Part shown: positions 18,075 through 26,814 of the stretch, one piece after another | How the letters are laid out: each line of letters starts with the position of its first letter | Numbering within the stretch: the stretch's first letter is position 1 | Assembly (NCBI GenBank): GCA_950096985.1 | Contig: CATNBA010000003.1 | Coordinates: 1-64,000, forward strand | DNA length: 64,000 nt | Direction of reading: 5' to 3' | From: an uncultured Candidatus Melainabacteria bacterium | Lineage (GTDB): Bacteria; Cyanobacteriota; Vampirovibrionia; Gastranaerophilales; Gastranaerophilaceae | Position numbers and translations under genes: made by a program | The notes under the pieces: generated by a model | Told to the model about the DNA's origin: nothing | Seen by the model: the letters and a program-made list of their open reading frames with translations, nothing else | Databases searched by the model: none

Positions 18075-18815
18075 CTAATAATTGTTGTTATATATTGCAG
18101 GGTTAACTGTAATTGGTTGTGTTAAAATAAGTTGGATAGCTGAATTTGCCGGTATTTCCACATCATTACCTTTATCCCAGATTGATTTAACAATTCCGCC
18201 GCCTGCGCCAACTGCTGTAGCAAGTGCTGTACCTTTGCCTACGTTACCTCCGGCAAGAGGTGATATAATAACCCCTGCGAGTGCACCTGCGCCTGCCCCT
18301 ATTGCAACATCTTTTCCATAATCCTTTACAACATCCGTTTTAGTTCCGCCGACAAGAACTCCTGTATTATCAGTAGTTTTAATTACTGCTGAAATTGGAA
18401 TTTGTACACCATAAGGAGTTGTTATTTGAGTAAATCTTAAAAGCAGTTTGCCGTTCATACTGCCATGTTTTGCTTTTGAAACTTCAATTGCAGTACCCGT
18501 GATTGAACTTCCTGCCGGTGCAATTAAATTTCCATTGTAGTAGAAATCAGAACCTAGTGCAAGAGATACATTTTGTCCAGCTGTTATATTTGCAGAACTT
18601 ATAGGTGTTGCAACTACAGCAGAAATATTTTGTCCCGCAGGTACTGTTACCACACTTCCTTTTAATGTGTGGTTAGCACTAACAGTATGTGTTGGAAGAC
18701 TGTAATTGTTTTGGTTATATATTGGAGCGGGATTATTTTGTGAATAATCAAAATTTGGTGCTCCAATAGCTGAAGTTCCTATTAAAAGAATTGTTAAAGG
18801 TATTATTTTTTTCAT
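18075..18815 (-). CDS. Exported protein with a VirB10/TrbI-like barrel and glycine zipper
   Basis: The 246-residue protein has a signal peptide (residues 1-18). A beta-rich region follows with VTVPAGQNISAVVATPISS and GSDFYYNGNLIAPAGSSITG, a pattern loosely like VirB10/TrbI barrels. A glycine-rich helix pair (GAGAGALAGVIISPLAGG) comes next and could insert into a membrane. It is upstream of tonB on the same strand and next to a second protein of similar style. No secretion-system genes adjoin it, so the likeness is structural only. Confidence 0.65.
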   Translation of the reverse strand: MKKIIPLTILLIGTSAIGAPNFDYSQNNPAPIYNQNNYSLPTHTVSANHTLKGSVVTVPAGQNISAVVATPISSANITAGQNVSLALGSDFYYNGNLIAPAGSSITGTAIEVSKAKHGSMNGKLLLRFTQITTPYGVQIPISAVIKTTDNTGVLVGGTKTDVVKDYGKDVAIGAGAGALAGVIISPLAGGNVGKGTALATAVGAGGGIVKSIWDKGNDVEIPANSAIQLILTQPITVNPAIYNNNY

Positions 18816-18869
18816 AATTTACCTGCCTTCCTACATATTTTATTTTGTTATTCTTATTAAGTCAATTTG

Positions 18870-19448
18870 TTAAGGTGTATGGATAATCTCTGCCGGAGCA
18901 ATTAAAACAACAATTTCATTTGAACCTGTTTCTATAGTGGTGTGTGTGCCCATTTTTCTTTCGTATACAGGTTTTACCTGTAATGTTGTATAGTGAACTT
19001 TTTGCTGGCGTTGAGCAACTTTATGGTATTTTACAGGTTCTGAAATTCCGCCTCCGAAAATATTATTGTTTGCATTATATAAATATCCTTTTATAGGGAT
19101 TTCACATCCGTCTTGACAAACTATTTTTGTAAGTCGAATTTTCATTGATGCATTTGTGCCGATAACCGGGTCGTTAATTTTTTCAATATATCCGTAAATT
19201 TCGGTATCTTTAGGGATTATGATTGTATCGTACATGAATAAATCAGTTGTAACGATGAATTTGACTTTATAACCTTCGGAACAATATTGAGTAGAAATTT
19301 CCTGAGTATTCATAACTGGGATGAAAGTTCCCGCTGGAATTTCAACGGTGTCGTAATCTCTCATTTCAAGCTGAATATCTTGAAGTTCGGCACAGTTTGC
19401 AAAACTTGTACTTAAAAGTATTCCCAGTATAATTAAAAGTTTTCTCAT
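18870..19448 (-). CDS. Exported beta-rich protein of unknown function
   Basis: The 192-residue protein has a signal peptide (MRKLLIILGILLSTSFANC; a C before AEL is possible as a lipid site but the lipobox is poor). Repeats of the type VEIPAGTFIPVMN and TIIIPKDTEIYGYI resemble the neighbouring 18.1-kb protein, suggesting related folds. A TATAAT box ends 7 nt before ATG 19448, so the message may be leaderless. Function unknown. Confidence 0.6.
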   Translation of the reverse strand: MRKLLIILGILLSTSFANCAELQDIQLEMRDYDTVEIPAGTFIPVMNTQEISTQYCSEGYKVKFIVTTDLFMYDTIIIPKDTEIYGYIEKINDPVIGTNASMKIRLTKIVCQDGCEIPIKGYLYNANNNIFGGGISEPVKYHKVAQRQQKVHYTTLQVKPVYERKMGTHTTIETGSNEIVVLIAPAEIIHTP

Positions 19449-19550
19449 AATTAGTATTATAACATTTTTTTTACAATTGTAAATAAAAACGCAATTTTTA
19501 CCTAAAAAAATACTTTATATAAGTGTAGTGTAGTTTATAGGTGAATTATA

Positions 19551-20177
19551 ATGTTCAGTGCAGTAGCATCAGGAATATTTGCAGCGCGAAATGTTGACAA
19601 GACCGCTAACGGTGATGTCGGGAGAAGTGCTGTTGCATTAGGGCAGACAGCAGGACTTATTCAGGAAGTAGCAAAATACGACGGTCTTGCTGCCAAAGCT
19701 GCAAGAAGTGCATTGAGTGTGTTTTCTGAGCTTGCAAAAGAGAATAAAGCCTTTGAATATGCCGGTAAAGCTACAAAATTTGCTGTAAATAACGTAAACC
19801 CGCTAATTTGTGCATCCGGTGTTATTAAAACTGCAATGTCTGATGATAAAGTTAAAACGGGAATAACAGAAGCTGCGGCATTATCAACTATGTTTATGGC
19901 AGAGGCGGCAGTTAAACATAATTATGAAAGAGTTGTAAATTCAAATTCATGCAAAAATGCAGTTTCTAAAGCCTCAAAATCAAAATTATTAAAGCCTGTA
20001 TTTAAGTTTTTGGAAAAACACCATTGGACAGGAAAAGCAGGTACGGTTGTTAAAGGATTGGCATTCGTTGCGGCATCAATGACGGCTTATTCGGCAGGAC
20101 ATGCTGTTGGTGACGACATTGCAGATAGAGTTAAAGCAGAACTTAAAATTCCTAAAAAAATCAACCAAAAAGCTTAA
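19551..20177 (+). CDS. Ala/Lys-rich protein of unknown function
   Basis: This 208-residue product is helical, rich in Ala, Lys and Val, with a weakly hydrophobic stretch near residues 165-185 (VVKGLAFVAASMTAYSAG). It has no signal peptide. ATG 19551 follows TAGGTGA. The upstream sequence AAAATACTTTATAT is nearly repeated before the gene at 49926. No family was recognised. Confidence 0.65.
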   Translation: MFSAVASGIFAARNVDKTANGDVGRSAVALGQTAGLIQEVAKYDGLAAKAARSALSVFSELAKENKAFEYAGKATKFAVNNVNPLICASGVIKTAMSDDKVKTGITEAAALSTMFMAEAAVKHNYERVVNSNSCKNAVSKASKSKLLKPVFKFLEKHHWTGKAGTVVKGLAFVAASMTAYSAGHAVGDDIADRVKAELKIPKKINQKA

Positions 20178-20213
20178 TGAATTTAAAACCCCTTCTGTGT
20201 TATAATATTATTT

Positions 20214-21074
20214 GTGAAGAAGATTTTACTCATACTAACAATCTTGATTTTTGCAAATCCGTGCCATGCAATTAAAATTGGACTTCAAACGGAAGTTAAT
20301 TCTGCATCAGTGGGCACATCTGTTAAAGGTACAATAATTGATGCCAATACAAATAAAACAGTATGCGATTTAGATGCAATGAAAGGTTATGAGATTAAAC
20401 CTTATCATAACTTAATGGCAATAAAATATAAAGGTACATATTATAAGGTTGAATCGGATAATATTGTTATAAAGCCTTTAAGTGCAGGGTTTGTTAGTGC
20501 AAAAGGCAGATGGTATCGCGGCATTATAATGATACAGAATAAAAACGGCAAGCTCACCGTAATTAATAATGTACCGCTTGAAGAATACATAAGAGGTGTT
20601 GTTCCTGCTGAAATGCCTACAGGTTGGGCGTTTGAAGCGCATAAAGCTCAAGCAATTGCAGCAAGAAGTTATGCACTTGCAAATCTCGGCAAACGTGCAA
20701 GATATGGTTATGACTTAAAAGATACTCCGGAAGACCAGGCGTATAACGGTGCATCCTCAGAAACTGCAAATACTAATTCCGCAGTTGAGGAAACAAAAGG
20801 TATCGTTTTAACATATAATACAAAAGTAATATGTGCTTATTATTCTGCATCTGCCGGCGGGCAGACAAATGTAAACAGTTGGGGAAGCTCTGTGCCATAT
20901 TTGCGTTCGGTGCCGTCCTTTGATGATAATGTGAAAAAAAATGGTCATGGCGTTGGCATGTCACAACATGGTGCTAATAATCTTGCTAAACAAGGATACA
21001 ATGCTTACCAAATTTTACAATATTTTTACAAAGATGTTAAATTTGCGAAAGTAAATCCTCAATCTTATAACTAG
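20214..21074 (+). CDS. SpoIID/LytB-domain exported protein
   Basis: The 286-residue protein has a signal peptide (residues 1-19). The SpoIID domain shows VPLEEYIRGVVPAEMP, EAHKAQAIAARSYAL, a YYSASAGGQTN segment and GHGVGMSQHGAN near the C-terminus. SpoIID proteins cut glycan strands in peptidoglycan lacking stem peptides; in non-sporulating cells they probably help cell-wall remodelling. The start is a GTG at 20214, 7 nt after TATAAT, so the mRNA may be leaderless. A larger SpoIID-like protein lies at 61.3 kb. Confidence 0.88.
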   Translation: MKKILLILTILIFANPCHAIKIGLQTEVNSASVGTSVKGTIIDANTNKTVCDLDAMKGYEIKPYHNLMAIKYKGTYYKVESDNIVIKPLSAGFVSAKGRWYRGIIMIQNKNGKLTVINNVPLEEYIRGVVPAEMPTGWAFEAHKAQAIAARSYALANLGKRARYGYDLKDTPEDQAYNGASSETANTNSAVEETKGIVLTYNTKVICAYYSASAGGQTNVNSWGSSVPYLRSVPSFDDNVKKNGHGVGMSQHGANNLAKQGYNAYQILQYFYKDVKFAKVNPQSYN

Positions 21075-21167
21075 TCGAAATACTTTGTATGACTACTGTT
21101 TCGCGTTCGTGTTAAGCTAAAAGCCTGTCGACAATTAGGATTTATGAATATTTTTTCTCAAAAACAC

Positions 21168-21195
21168 TTGCTAAATTTAAATAAAATGTTATAAT
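21168..21195 (+). promoter_or_regulatory. Promoter of the HU gene
   Basis: TTGCTA at 21168-21173 and TATAAT at 21190-21195 are 16 nt apart. The 75-nt leader contains an imperfect hairpin (GCATGCGTAA with TTACTGTATGC) before the GAAGGAGG ribosome site. Confidence 0.65.
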
Positions 21196-21274
21196 AAGTC
21201 TGTCGATAGAAAAGCATGCGTAAGAGAGAGAATGGTTTCATTTACTGTATGCACAAGGTAGAAGGAGGTTCATA

Positions 21275-21547
21275 ATGAACAAAGAAGAATTAGTAAAAGA
21301 AGTATCAAAAAAAGCAAAAGTTTCTCAAAAAGCTACTGCTGATATTATTGCAGCTACTTTAGAAACAATCGAAAAAACAGTTTCAAAAGGTAAAAAAGTT
21401 ACTTTAGTAGGTTTTGGTACATTCGAACCACGTAAAAGAGCTGCTAGAACAGGTAGAAACCCTCAAACAGGCGCTCCTTTGAAAATTGCTGCAAAAACAG
21501 TTCCTGCTTTCTCAGCTGGTAAAAAATTCAAAGAATTAGTAAAATAG
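21275..21547 (+). CDS. hup: HU-family DNA-binding protein
   Basis: The 90-residue protein is a full-length HU homologue: NKEELVKEVSKKAKVS, TLVGFGTFEPRKRAAR with the DNA-minor-groove arm GRNPQTGAPLKI, and the C-terminal PAFSAGKKFKE. HU bends and packages DNA as a dimer. It has a strong ribosome site (GAAGGAGGTT) and its own promoter and terminator, so it is probably highly expressed alone. Confidence 0.96.
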   Translation: MNKEELVKEVSKKAKVSQKATADIIAATLETIEKTVSKGKKVTLVGFGTFEPRKRAARTGRNPQTGAPLKIAAKTVPAFSAGKKFKELVK

Positions 21548-21569
21548 TTATTTGAACAGATAATTTTAA

Positions 21570-21603
21570 AAAACAGAGTTGAATTTCAACTCTGTTTTTT
21601 TTA
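21570..21603. terminator. Terminator between HU and rsmD
   Basis: AACAGAGTTGAA pairs with TTCAACTCTGTT and is followed by eight T on the plus strand. The A-run on the other side could let it serve the convergent rsmD too. Confidence 0.92.
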
Positions 21604-21604
21604 T

Positions 21605-22111
21605 TTATTTAAGAAATGTTATAAACTTATCACCATATTTTTTCTGTTTGATAACTTCAAATCCTTGAAAATTAACTTCCGTTACGTGTTCAAGAATTAT
21701 AATTCCGACTGAATTATTTTTGACGGCATTGAGGCTTGCTTCATAAATTCCTGAAAAATACGGCGGGTCTATATAAATTACATCAAATTTTTCTGATAAT
21801 TTTGCCTTTAGACTGTCTGCAATTATTAATTTGGGTGGATTGTCGAACTTTTTGAAGTTTGATTTAATTGCATTTGCGGCTTTCAGATTTTTTTCAATAG
21901 CAACAACATTAGAAAATCCGCGCGATAAAGCTTCCAGCCCCATTACACCGGAACCTGCAAACATATCAAGAAAAGAGCTGTCATGAAATTGCACAAGGGA
22001 CTGCAATGTGTTAAAAACGCTCATTCTAACTTTTGAAAGTGTCGGACGTGTTATATTTTCGTCCGGTACGGTTATTTTTCTTCCTTTAAATTTACCTGCC
22101 GTGATAATCAT
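21605..22111 (-). CDS. rsmD: 16S rRNA (guanine-N2)-methyltransferase RsmD
   Basis: The 168-residue protein has the RsmD start (IITAGKFKGRKITVP), SAM motif DMFAGSGVMGLEALSRG and catalytic DPPY (IYIDPPYFSG). It methylates G966 of 16S rRNA. A TAAAAT box ends 6 nt before ATG 22111 with no ribosome site, another leaderless candidate. It converges with HU. Confidence 0.93.
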   Translation of the reverse strand: MIITAGKFKGRKITVPDENITRPTLSKVRMSVFNTLQSLVQFHDSSFLDMFAGSGVMGLEALSRGFSNVVAIEKNLKAANAIKSNFKKFDNPPKLIIADSLKAKLSEKFDVIYIDPPYFSGIYEASLNAVKNNSVGIIILEHVTEVNFQGFEVIKQKKYGDKFITFLK

Positions 22112-22166
22112 ATAGCTATTTTACAATGAATATGATTTGGTGTATAGTTATAACAGAGGTTTTTTG

Positions 22167-23465
22167 ATGAGAGAAGAAAATAAAACTCAAGTTATAGTTG
22201 TCGGTGGTGGTCCTGCAGGGATTTCGTGCGCTGTAACTATTGCACGCGCAGGAAAAGAAGTTGTTTTAATCGAGCGGGGCAAATTTTCAGGCAGTAAAAA
22301 TGTTTTTGGAGGGGCAATATATGCTCAGCCTACAAGAGAAATTTTCCCTGATTTTGAACAATCGGCACCTTTGGAAAGAAGAAATATTGAACACAAATTC
22401 GCACTTCTTGGTGAGGATGACGGTACGGTCATTTCTTACCGCAAAAATGAAACTGTCAGCTATTCTGTAATTCGCGGCAAATTTGACCGTTGGATGGCAG
22501 AGCAGGCTGAAAAAGAAGGTGTGATACTTGTTGAAGAAACTGTTGTTAAAGACTTAATTCTTGAGAACGGATGCGTTATTGGTGTAAAAACCGAAATTGA
22601 AGACTATTATGCAGATATAGTAGTGCTTGCCGATGGTGTAAATTCACTTCTGGCAAAACAAATCGGATTGCGAGGAGATTTGAAACCTCAAGATGTTGCA
22701 CTGAGTGTAAAAGAGGTTATAAAACTGCCTGAAGAAGTTATTAATGACCGTTTTCATGTAAATTCTGACGAGGGGTGTATTTATGAAATTTTTGGCGGAC
22801 CTATGTCTGAAATGCTCGGACTCGGATTTATGTATACTAACAAAAACTCTGTAAGTATAGGGCTTGGAGTTGCGTTAAATGAACTTGTTGAAAAAAGTTT
22901 AAGACCTTATGATTTGCTTGATAAATTAAAACAGCATCCTCAAATTGCTCCTTTAATTAAAGGTGGTGAGCTGCTTGAATATTCAGCACATTTAATTCCT
23001 GAAGGCGGTTACAAAAAAATTCCTGCAATTGTAAGTAATGGTGTAATGGTTTGCGGTGATGCTGCTATGCTTGTTAATAATATGCATTGGGAAGGCACTA
23101 ATCTTGCAATGATTTCCGGAAAACTTGCCGCTGAAACAGCCATAATTGCACTTGGTAAAGGTGATTACACCGCTCAATCTTTATCACGTTATCAGGAAAT
23201 GCTTGAAAATTCATTTATTATAAAAGATTTAAGAACATATAAGGATTTAATGGGAGCGATTGCGGATAGGAAAACTGAATTTCTTGGTTATTACCTGAAA
23301 AAAATAAATTCATTTTTTGAAATGTTTACCTCAGTTGACAGTATTCCTAAACGTCAAAAATATCACAAGTTCATAAAAAGTATTTTTACTGACAGAAAAA
23401 TTTCTGATTTGTTTAAAGATATGTGGACAATTGTAAAACTATTATGGAGTATTTTGGTCAAATGA
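22167..23465 (+). CDS. fixC: FixC/ETF-quinone oxidoreductase-like flavoprotein
   Basis: The 432-residue protein has an FAD-binding dinucleotide fold at residues 10-38 (VIVVGGGPAGISCA), GSKNVFGGAIY and a later MVCGDAAMLVNN site. These match FixC, the flavoprotein that passes electrons from electron-transfer flavoprotein toward quinone or ferredoxin. ATG 22167 follows CAGAGG; a TTG at 22137 is rejected. The stop overlaps fixX as ATGA. No fixA or fixB (etfBA) gene lies in the window. Confidence 0.9.
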   Translation: MREENKTQVIVVGGGPAGISCAVTIARAGKEVVLIERGKFSGSKNVFGGAIYAQPTREIFPDFEQSAPLERRNIEHKFALLGEDDGTVISYRKNETVSYSVIRGKFDRWMAEQAEKEGVILVEETVVKDLILENGCVIGVKTEIEDYYADIVVLADGVNSLLAKQIGLRGDLKPQDVALSVKEVIKLPEEVINDRFHVNSDEGCIYEIFGGPMSEMLGLGFMYTNKNSVSIGLGVALNELVEKSLRPYDLLDKLKQHPQIAPLIKGGELLEYSAHLIPEGGYKKIPAIVSNGVMVCGDAAMLVNNMHWEGTNLAMISGKLAAETAIIALGKGDYTAQSLSRYQEMLENSFIIKDLRTYKDLMGAIADRKTEFLGYYLKKINSFFEMFTSVDSIPKRQKYHKFIKSIFTDRKISDLFKDMWTIVKLLWSILVK

Positions 23466-23740
23466 GTGATTTAGAAAATAAATTATATACCGTAAAATAT
23501 ACGCCTGATGTAAAATCTCATTTACAACCTGTTCAAGAGTGCTGCCGTGTTTGTAATTCAAGAGTTTGCACAATAATATGTCCTGCGGCAGTGTATGAAT
23601 GGGATGAAACTGCGAAGAAACTTATTGTTAATTATGAAAATTGTCTGGAATGCGGCGCTTGTAGAATTGCATGCGAAAGCTGTTCTTTGGGTTGGGAATA
23701 TCCTAAAGGAACTAAAGGTGTCACTTTTAAACAGGGTTGA
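23462..23740 (+). CDS. fixX: FixX-like ferredoxin
   Basis: The 92-residue protein has the FixX cysteine set: CCRVCNSRVCTIICP and CLECGACRIACE, ligands for a 4Fe-4S cluster, and ends SLGWEYPKGTKGVTFKQG. It is the electron partner of FixC and overlaps it by 4 nt (ATGA), so the two are made together. Confidence 0.9.
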   Translation: MSDLENKLYTVKYTPDVKSHLQPVQECCRVCNSRVCTIICPAAVYEWDETAKKLIVNYENCLECGACRIACESCSLGWEYPKGTKGVTFKQG

Positions 23741-23765
23741 CATATTTGCAAAAAACCTTCATAAT
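23737..23765 (+). promoter_or_regulatory. Promoter of the 23.8-kb gene
   Basis: TTGACA (23737-23742) and CATAAT (23760-23765) are 17 nt apart, overlapping the fixX stop. Confidence 0.7.
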
Positions 23766-23791
23766 ACATTTGTATAGTGAGGAGAGGCATT

Positions 23792-24160
23792 ATGAAGGAA
23801 GAATACACAAATCAACACAGAAGATGGTATGACAAAGATCCTGTTTTATCCCAGGCGGTAAGCACTCTTGAACAGTCTGATGATGAAACCCAAATCAGAA
23901 TTGCATTAAATCTGATTAAGATTATTATTGAACATAATATTGAGGATGAAAAATTTGAGGCAGTAGAAGATATCATTAACGCAGTCGGCTCAGGACTTGA
24001 CGATAACCGCAAAGGTCGTTGGTATGATATTGATACAACATTAAGAACAGCTATGAATATGTTGCAAAATTGCCCTGCTGCAACACAGCATGTTATTGCA
24101 AAAGAAATGGCAAAAATGGTTGTCGATAGTATAAAAAAAGATGAGGACTTAGACGATTAA
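23792..24160 (+). CDS. Two-repeat small protein of unknown function
   Basis: The 122-residue cytosolic protein is built of two related halves. Each opens with RWYD-(K/I)-D followed by a helix: RRWYDKDPVLSQAVSTL at about residues 9-25 and GRWYDIDTTLRTAMNML at about 72-88. A GAGGAGA ribosome site supports ATG 23792. It overlaps the convergent XRE gene by 12 nt. I do not recognise the family; the internal duplication is seen directly. Confidence 0.7.
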   Translation: MKEEYTNQHRRWYDKDPVLSQAVSTLEQSDDETQIRIALNLIKIIIEHNIEDEKFEAVEDIINAVGSGLDDNRKGRWYDIDTTLRTAMNMLQNCPAATQHVIAKEMAKMVVDSIKKDEDLDD

Positions 24161-24466
24161 AGTTGTAACTACTTTATAAATTAATTCAATATTTTCATCA
24201 GATGCATTTTTAAAGATTTCATCCATTTCTTTTATTAATGCATCTTTTGGCTTTTTATGGTTGTATTTAAAAAATTCATAAATTTCAACATCTAATGTTT
24301 GGGCAATTTTTTGTAATTTATCAAATGTTGTAAAACAAGTACCATTTTCGATTCTGCAAATTTGTTTAGGTTCAATTCTAATACTTTCAGCTAATCGTTC
24401 TTGAGTAAAATTTTTGCTTTTTCTTATTTCTTTAAGTCGTTTGCCAAATAGTTTTAATTTATTCAT
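24149..24466 (-). CDS. XRE-family transcription regulator
   Basis: The 105-residue protein has a Cro/C1 helix-turn-helix at residues 7-61 (LKEIRKSKNFTQERLAESI ... ICRIENG) and a helical C-terminus. A TATAAT lies just upstream of ATG 24466. It is divergent from the glycosyltransferase genes and may regulate that promoter region, but the sequence gives no direct proof. Confidence 0.88.
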   Translation of the reverse strand: MNKLKLFGKRLKEIRKSKNFTQERLAESIRIEPKQICRIENGTCFTTFDKLQKIAQTLDVEIYEFFKYNHKKPKDALIKEMDEIFKNASDENIELIYKVVTTLIV

Positions 24467-24524
24467 GACTATTATATTAAGATATTTGCATCTTTATTTA
24501 TATACCGTAAAATGGGAATTTTAT

Positions 24525-24607
24525 TTGACAAAGTTGGTATTAAATGGTAGCATTTTCTCGAAAACGAATATCAATTGTTAAGCACTTGACAAATTGGGTT
24601 TTTAAAT
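24525..24607 (+). promoter_or_regulatory. Duplicated promoter-like segments upstream of the glycosyltransferase genes
   Basis: Two about 30-bp segments, starting TTGACAAAGTTGG (24525) and TTGACAAATTGGG (24596), share most bases and both have a TAAATG stretch about 17 nt downstream. The second is the likely promoter for the 24645 gene. Confidence 0.5.
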
Positions 24608-24644
24608 GATAAATTCATTCTTGTCAAGAAGAGGTAATTTTATA

Positions 24645-25919
24645 ATGAAAAAAGTTAATTTGTTGTATGATGCAACAGTGGTTTGTAACATACTTTTAAG
24701 AGATTCATCAAGAAGCGGTATTTTCTTTGTTGCTTATAATGTTTTGTTAGAGTTTTTAAAACGTCCTGAATATGAAGTTTATTTGTATGCAGAAGATCTG
24801 ATAAAACTTAAAGAAGTTATTGATACATATCCTGAATTTTCGAATTGTAAAATTTACAAGTTTTCGCGTGTGCAGGATTGGGTTTCTTTTTTCAGGAATT
24901 TAAAAAATCAAAATAAACAACAAAACGGATTAAGCTTGCTCAGAGGTGTTTATGCATTAACCGCATCAATACTTAAAAAGTTTTATATGGTTTTAGAGGC
25001 TAGAGCACGACTTAGTGAAATTGATGTATATTTTACGCCAATGAGTGCTGTTCCTAATTTTATTAGCAAAAAGAAACATATAAAATGTTTTACTATATTA
25101 CATGATGCTATTCCTATGATTGATGATGACAGTATTAATCCGAGAATACATAAATGGTACGAAAAACTTGTACGTTCAATTAATGACCAAAGTTTTTATT
25201 TTGCAAATTCGAGATATACTAAACAAGATTTCTTAAAATATGTACCCGAAATGGCTGAAAAAAATATTTCAGTAGTTCCTCTTTCTACAGGAAAACCATA
25301 TTCAAATATTGCTGACTTTAACGAAATTAACAATGTAAAACAAAGATATAATATTCCTTTAAATAAAAAATATATATTTAGTTTGTGTAGTTTGAATAAA
25401 AGAAAAAATTTAATATTTGCAATAAGAAATTTTCTGGAGTTTACAAATAGAAACCAGCTTAATGATTTTGTATTTGTACTAGGCGGTGCATTCTTTGATG
25501 ACTTTATACCTGTTTTAAAGAAAAATCTTCAAGATTTTGGAAATGTAGAAGGTAGAATTCTTCACATTGGGTATGTTGAAGATGAAGATTTATCAGCATT
25601 ATACAGTGGCGCTGAGATGTTTTTATATCCCTCTTTGTATGAAGGTTTCGGGATGCCGGTTTTAGAGGCAATGAAATGCGGTGTCCCTGTTATTTGCTCA
25701 AATTGCACATCAATACCTGAAGTTATTGGTGATTGCGGTATTCAAATTGACCCTCACAATGATGAAGAAATGGTTTGTGCTATGGAAAAAATGTATTTTG
25801 ACAGAGATTTTCGTGCAGCATGTATTGCTAAGGGAATGGAACGTGCAAAATTATTCAGCTGGGATAAGTGTGGTGAAGTAATTGATAATAAAATTCGGAG
25901 TGTAATAAATGGAATATAA
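24645..25919 (+). CDS. Glycosyltransferase, GT4 type
   Basis: The 424-residue protein has the GT-B fold C-terminal signature PSLYEGFGMPVLEAMKCGVP (about residues 327-346) and FSLCSLNKRKN at the start of the donor-binding domain. It should transfer a sugar from a nucleotide donor to a surface polysaccharide or lipid. ATG 24645 follows AAGAGGT; an in-frame ATG at 24606 is less likely. It overlaps the next gene by 11 nt. Confidence 0.88.
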   Translation: MKKVNLLYDATVVCNILLRDSSRSGIFFVAYNVLLEFLKRPEYEVYLYAEDLIKLKEVIDTYPEFSNCKIYKFSRVQDWVSFFRNLKNQNKQQNGLSLLRGVYALTASILKKFYMVLEARARLSEIDVYFTPMSAVPNFISKKKHIKCFTILHDAIPMIDDDSINPRIHKWYEKLVRSINDQSFYFANSRYTKQDFLKYVPEMAEKNISVVPLSTGKPYSNIADFNEINNVKQRYNIPLNKKYIFSLCSLNKRKNLIFAIRNFLEFTNRNQLNDFVFVLGGAFFDDFIPVLKKNLQDFGNVEGRILHIGYVEDEDLSALYSGAEMFLYPSLYEGFGMPVLEAMKCGVPVICSNCTSIPEVIGDCGIQIDPHNDEEMVCAMEKMYFDRDFRAACIAKGMERAKLFSWDKCGEVIDNKIRSVINGI

Positions 25920-26814
25920 GAATAAACTGGCTTTTTTTATAAAAGCTTGTGTCAGAGATATAGATTGTTTTAAACAACTTGTAAAATCAATAAAAGAATT
26001 TAACAGGGATAATATACCAATAAGTATTTCGGTTGCGCAAAGTGAGTATGAATACTTTCAGAATTGTTTACAAAAACTGAATATTGAATGCACTATATTT
26101 ATTGATGAAGAAATTGCAGGTAAATATTGTTTTAGTAATGACAAATTTCAACAAGCATGGACTTATCAGCAATTAGTAAAATTAAATTTTTATAAAACAA
26201 ATTTTTCAGAACATTATATTCTTATTGATTGCGACGGTTATTTTATACAAGATTTCTATTTGTCTGATTTCTTATATGACAACAAACCTTGTCTGCCAAT
26301 TACGGGACATACAAAAGCTGAACGTCTGCCTATGACTTTATTGTATAAAGAGGGAGCTAAATACAATTCTTATAATATAAGAAGTGTTACAAAGACTAAA
26401 GGTTTTTTTGATAAATCATATCCGACTTTAACTTTAGATATGCCCTTTGTTTTAACTTCAGAATATGTCAGAATGTTTGAAGAGTATTGTCTAAAAAGGG
26501 ATAAGACTTTTTTAGATATGTTAAATATTGAACCCGGTGAAATGCAGTGGTATGTCGATTTTATATTAAGCTGTAATTTGCCTTACCAACAGACAACTGC
26601 TTATTTTATGCCGTTTCATGTGCACGCACAATACCAGATAATAAGATTAATGGGTTTTGAAGAAAAAGATTTTATACCTAATTATCTGGGAATATTGCTA
26701 AATAAAGGGTATGTTAAAGATATTAGGTTTAAACCTAGTTTTATAGGTAAACATATTATCAGACCTTTATTGGAAAAGTATTTCAAATCAACAGAAAGTC
26801 GATATGATTTATAG
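25909..26814 (+). CDS. DUF6492-like, glycosyltransferase-fold protein
   Basis: The 301-residue protein has no signal peptide. FQQAWTYQQLVKLNFYK and YILIDCDGYFIQDF (a DxD site) recall a family of glycosyltransferase-like proteins (DUF6492). It overlaps the upstream GT4 gene and so probably acts with it on a surface glycan. The family name is from memory and moderately secure. Confidence 0.65.
   Translation: MEYKNKLAFFIKACVRDIDCFKQLVKSIKEFNRDNIPISISVAQSEYEYFQNCLQKLNIECTIFIDEEIAGKYCFSNDKFQQAWTYQQLVKLNFYKTNFSEHYILIDCDGYFIQDFYLSDFLYDNKPCLPITGHTKAERLPMTLLYKEGAKYNSYNIRSVTKTKGFFDKSYPTLTLDMPFVLTSEYVRMFEEYCLKRDKTFLDMLNIEPGEMQWYVDFILSCNLPYQQTTAYFMPFHVHAQYQIIRLMGFEEKDFIPNYLGILLNKGYVKDIRFKPSFIGKHIIRPLLEKYFKSTESRYDL

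Noticed and set aside
18075..18815. VirB10-type conjugation component
   Set aside because: The barrel-like pattern is weak and no other type IV secretion gene is in the window.
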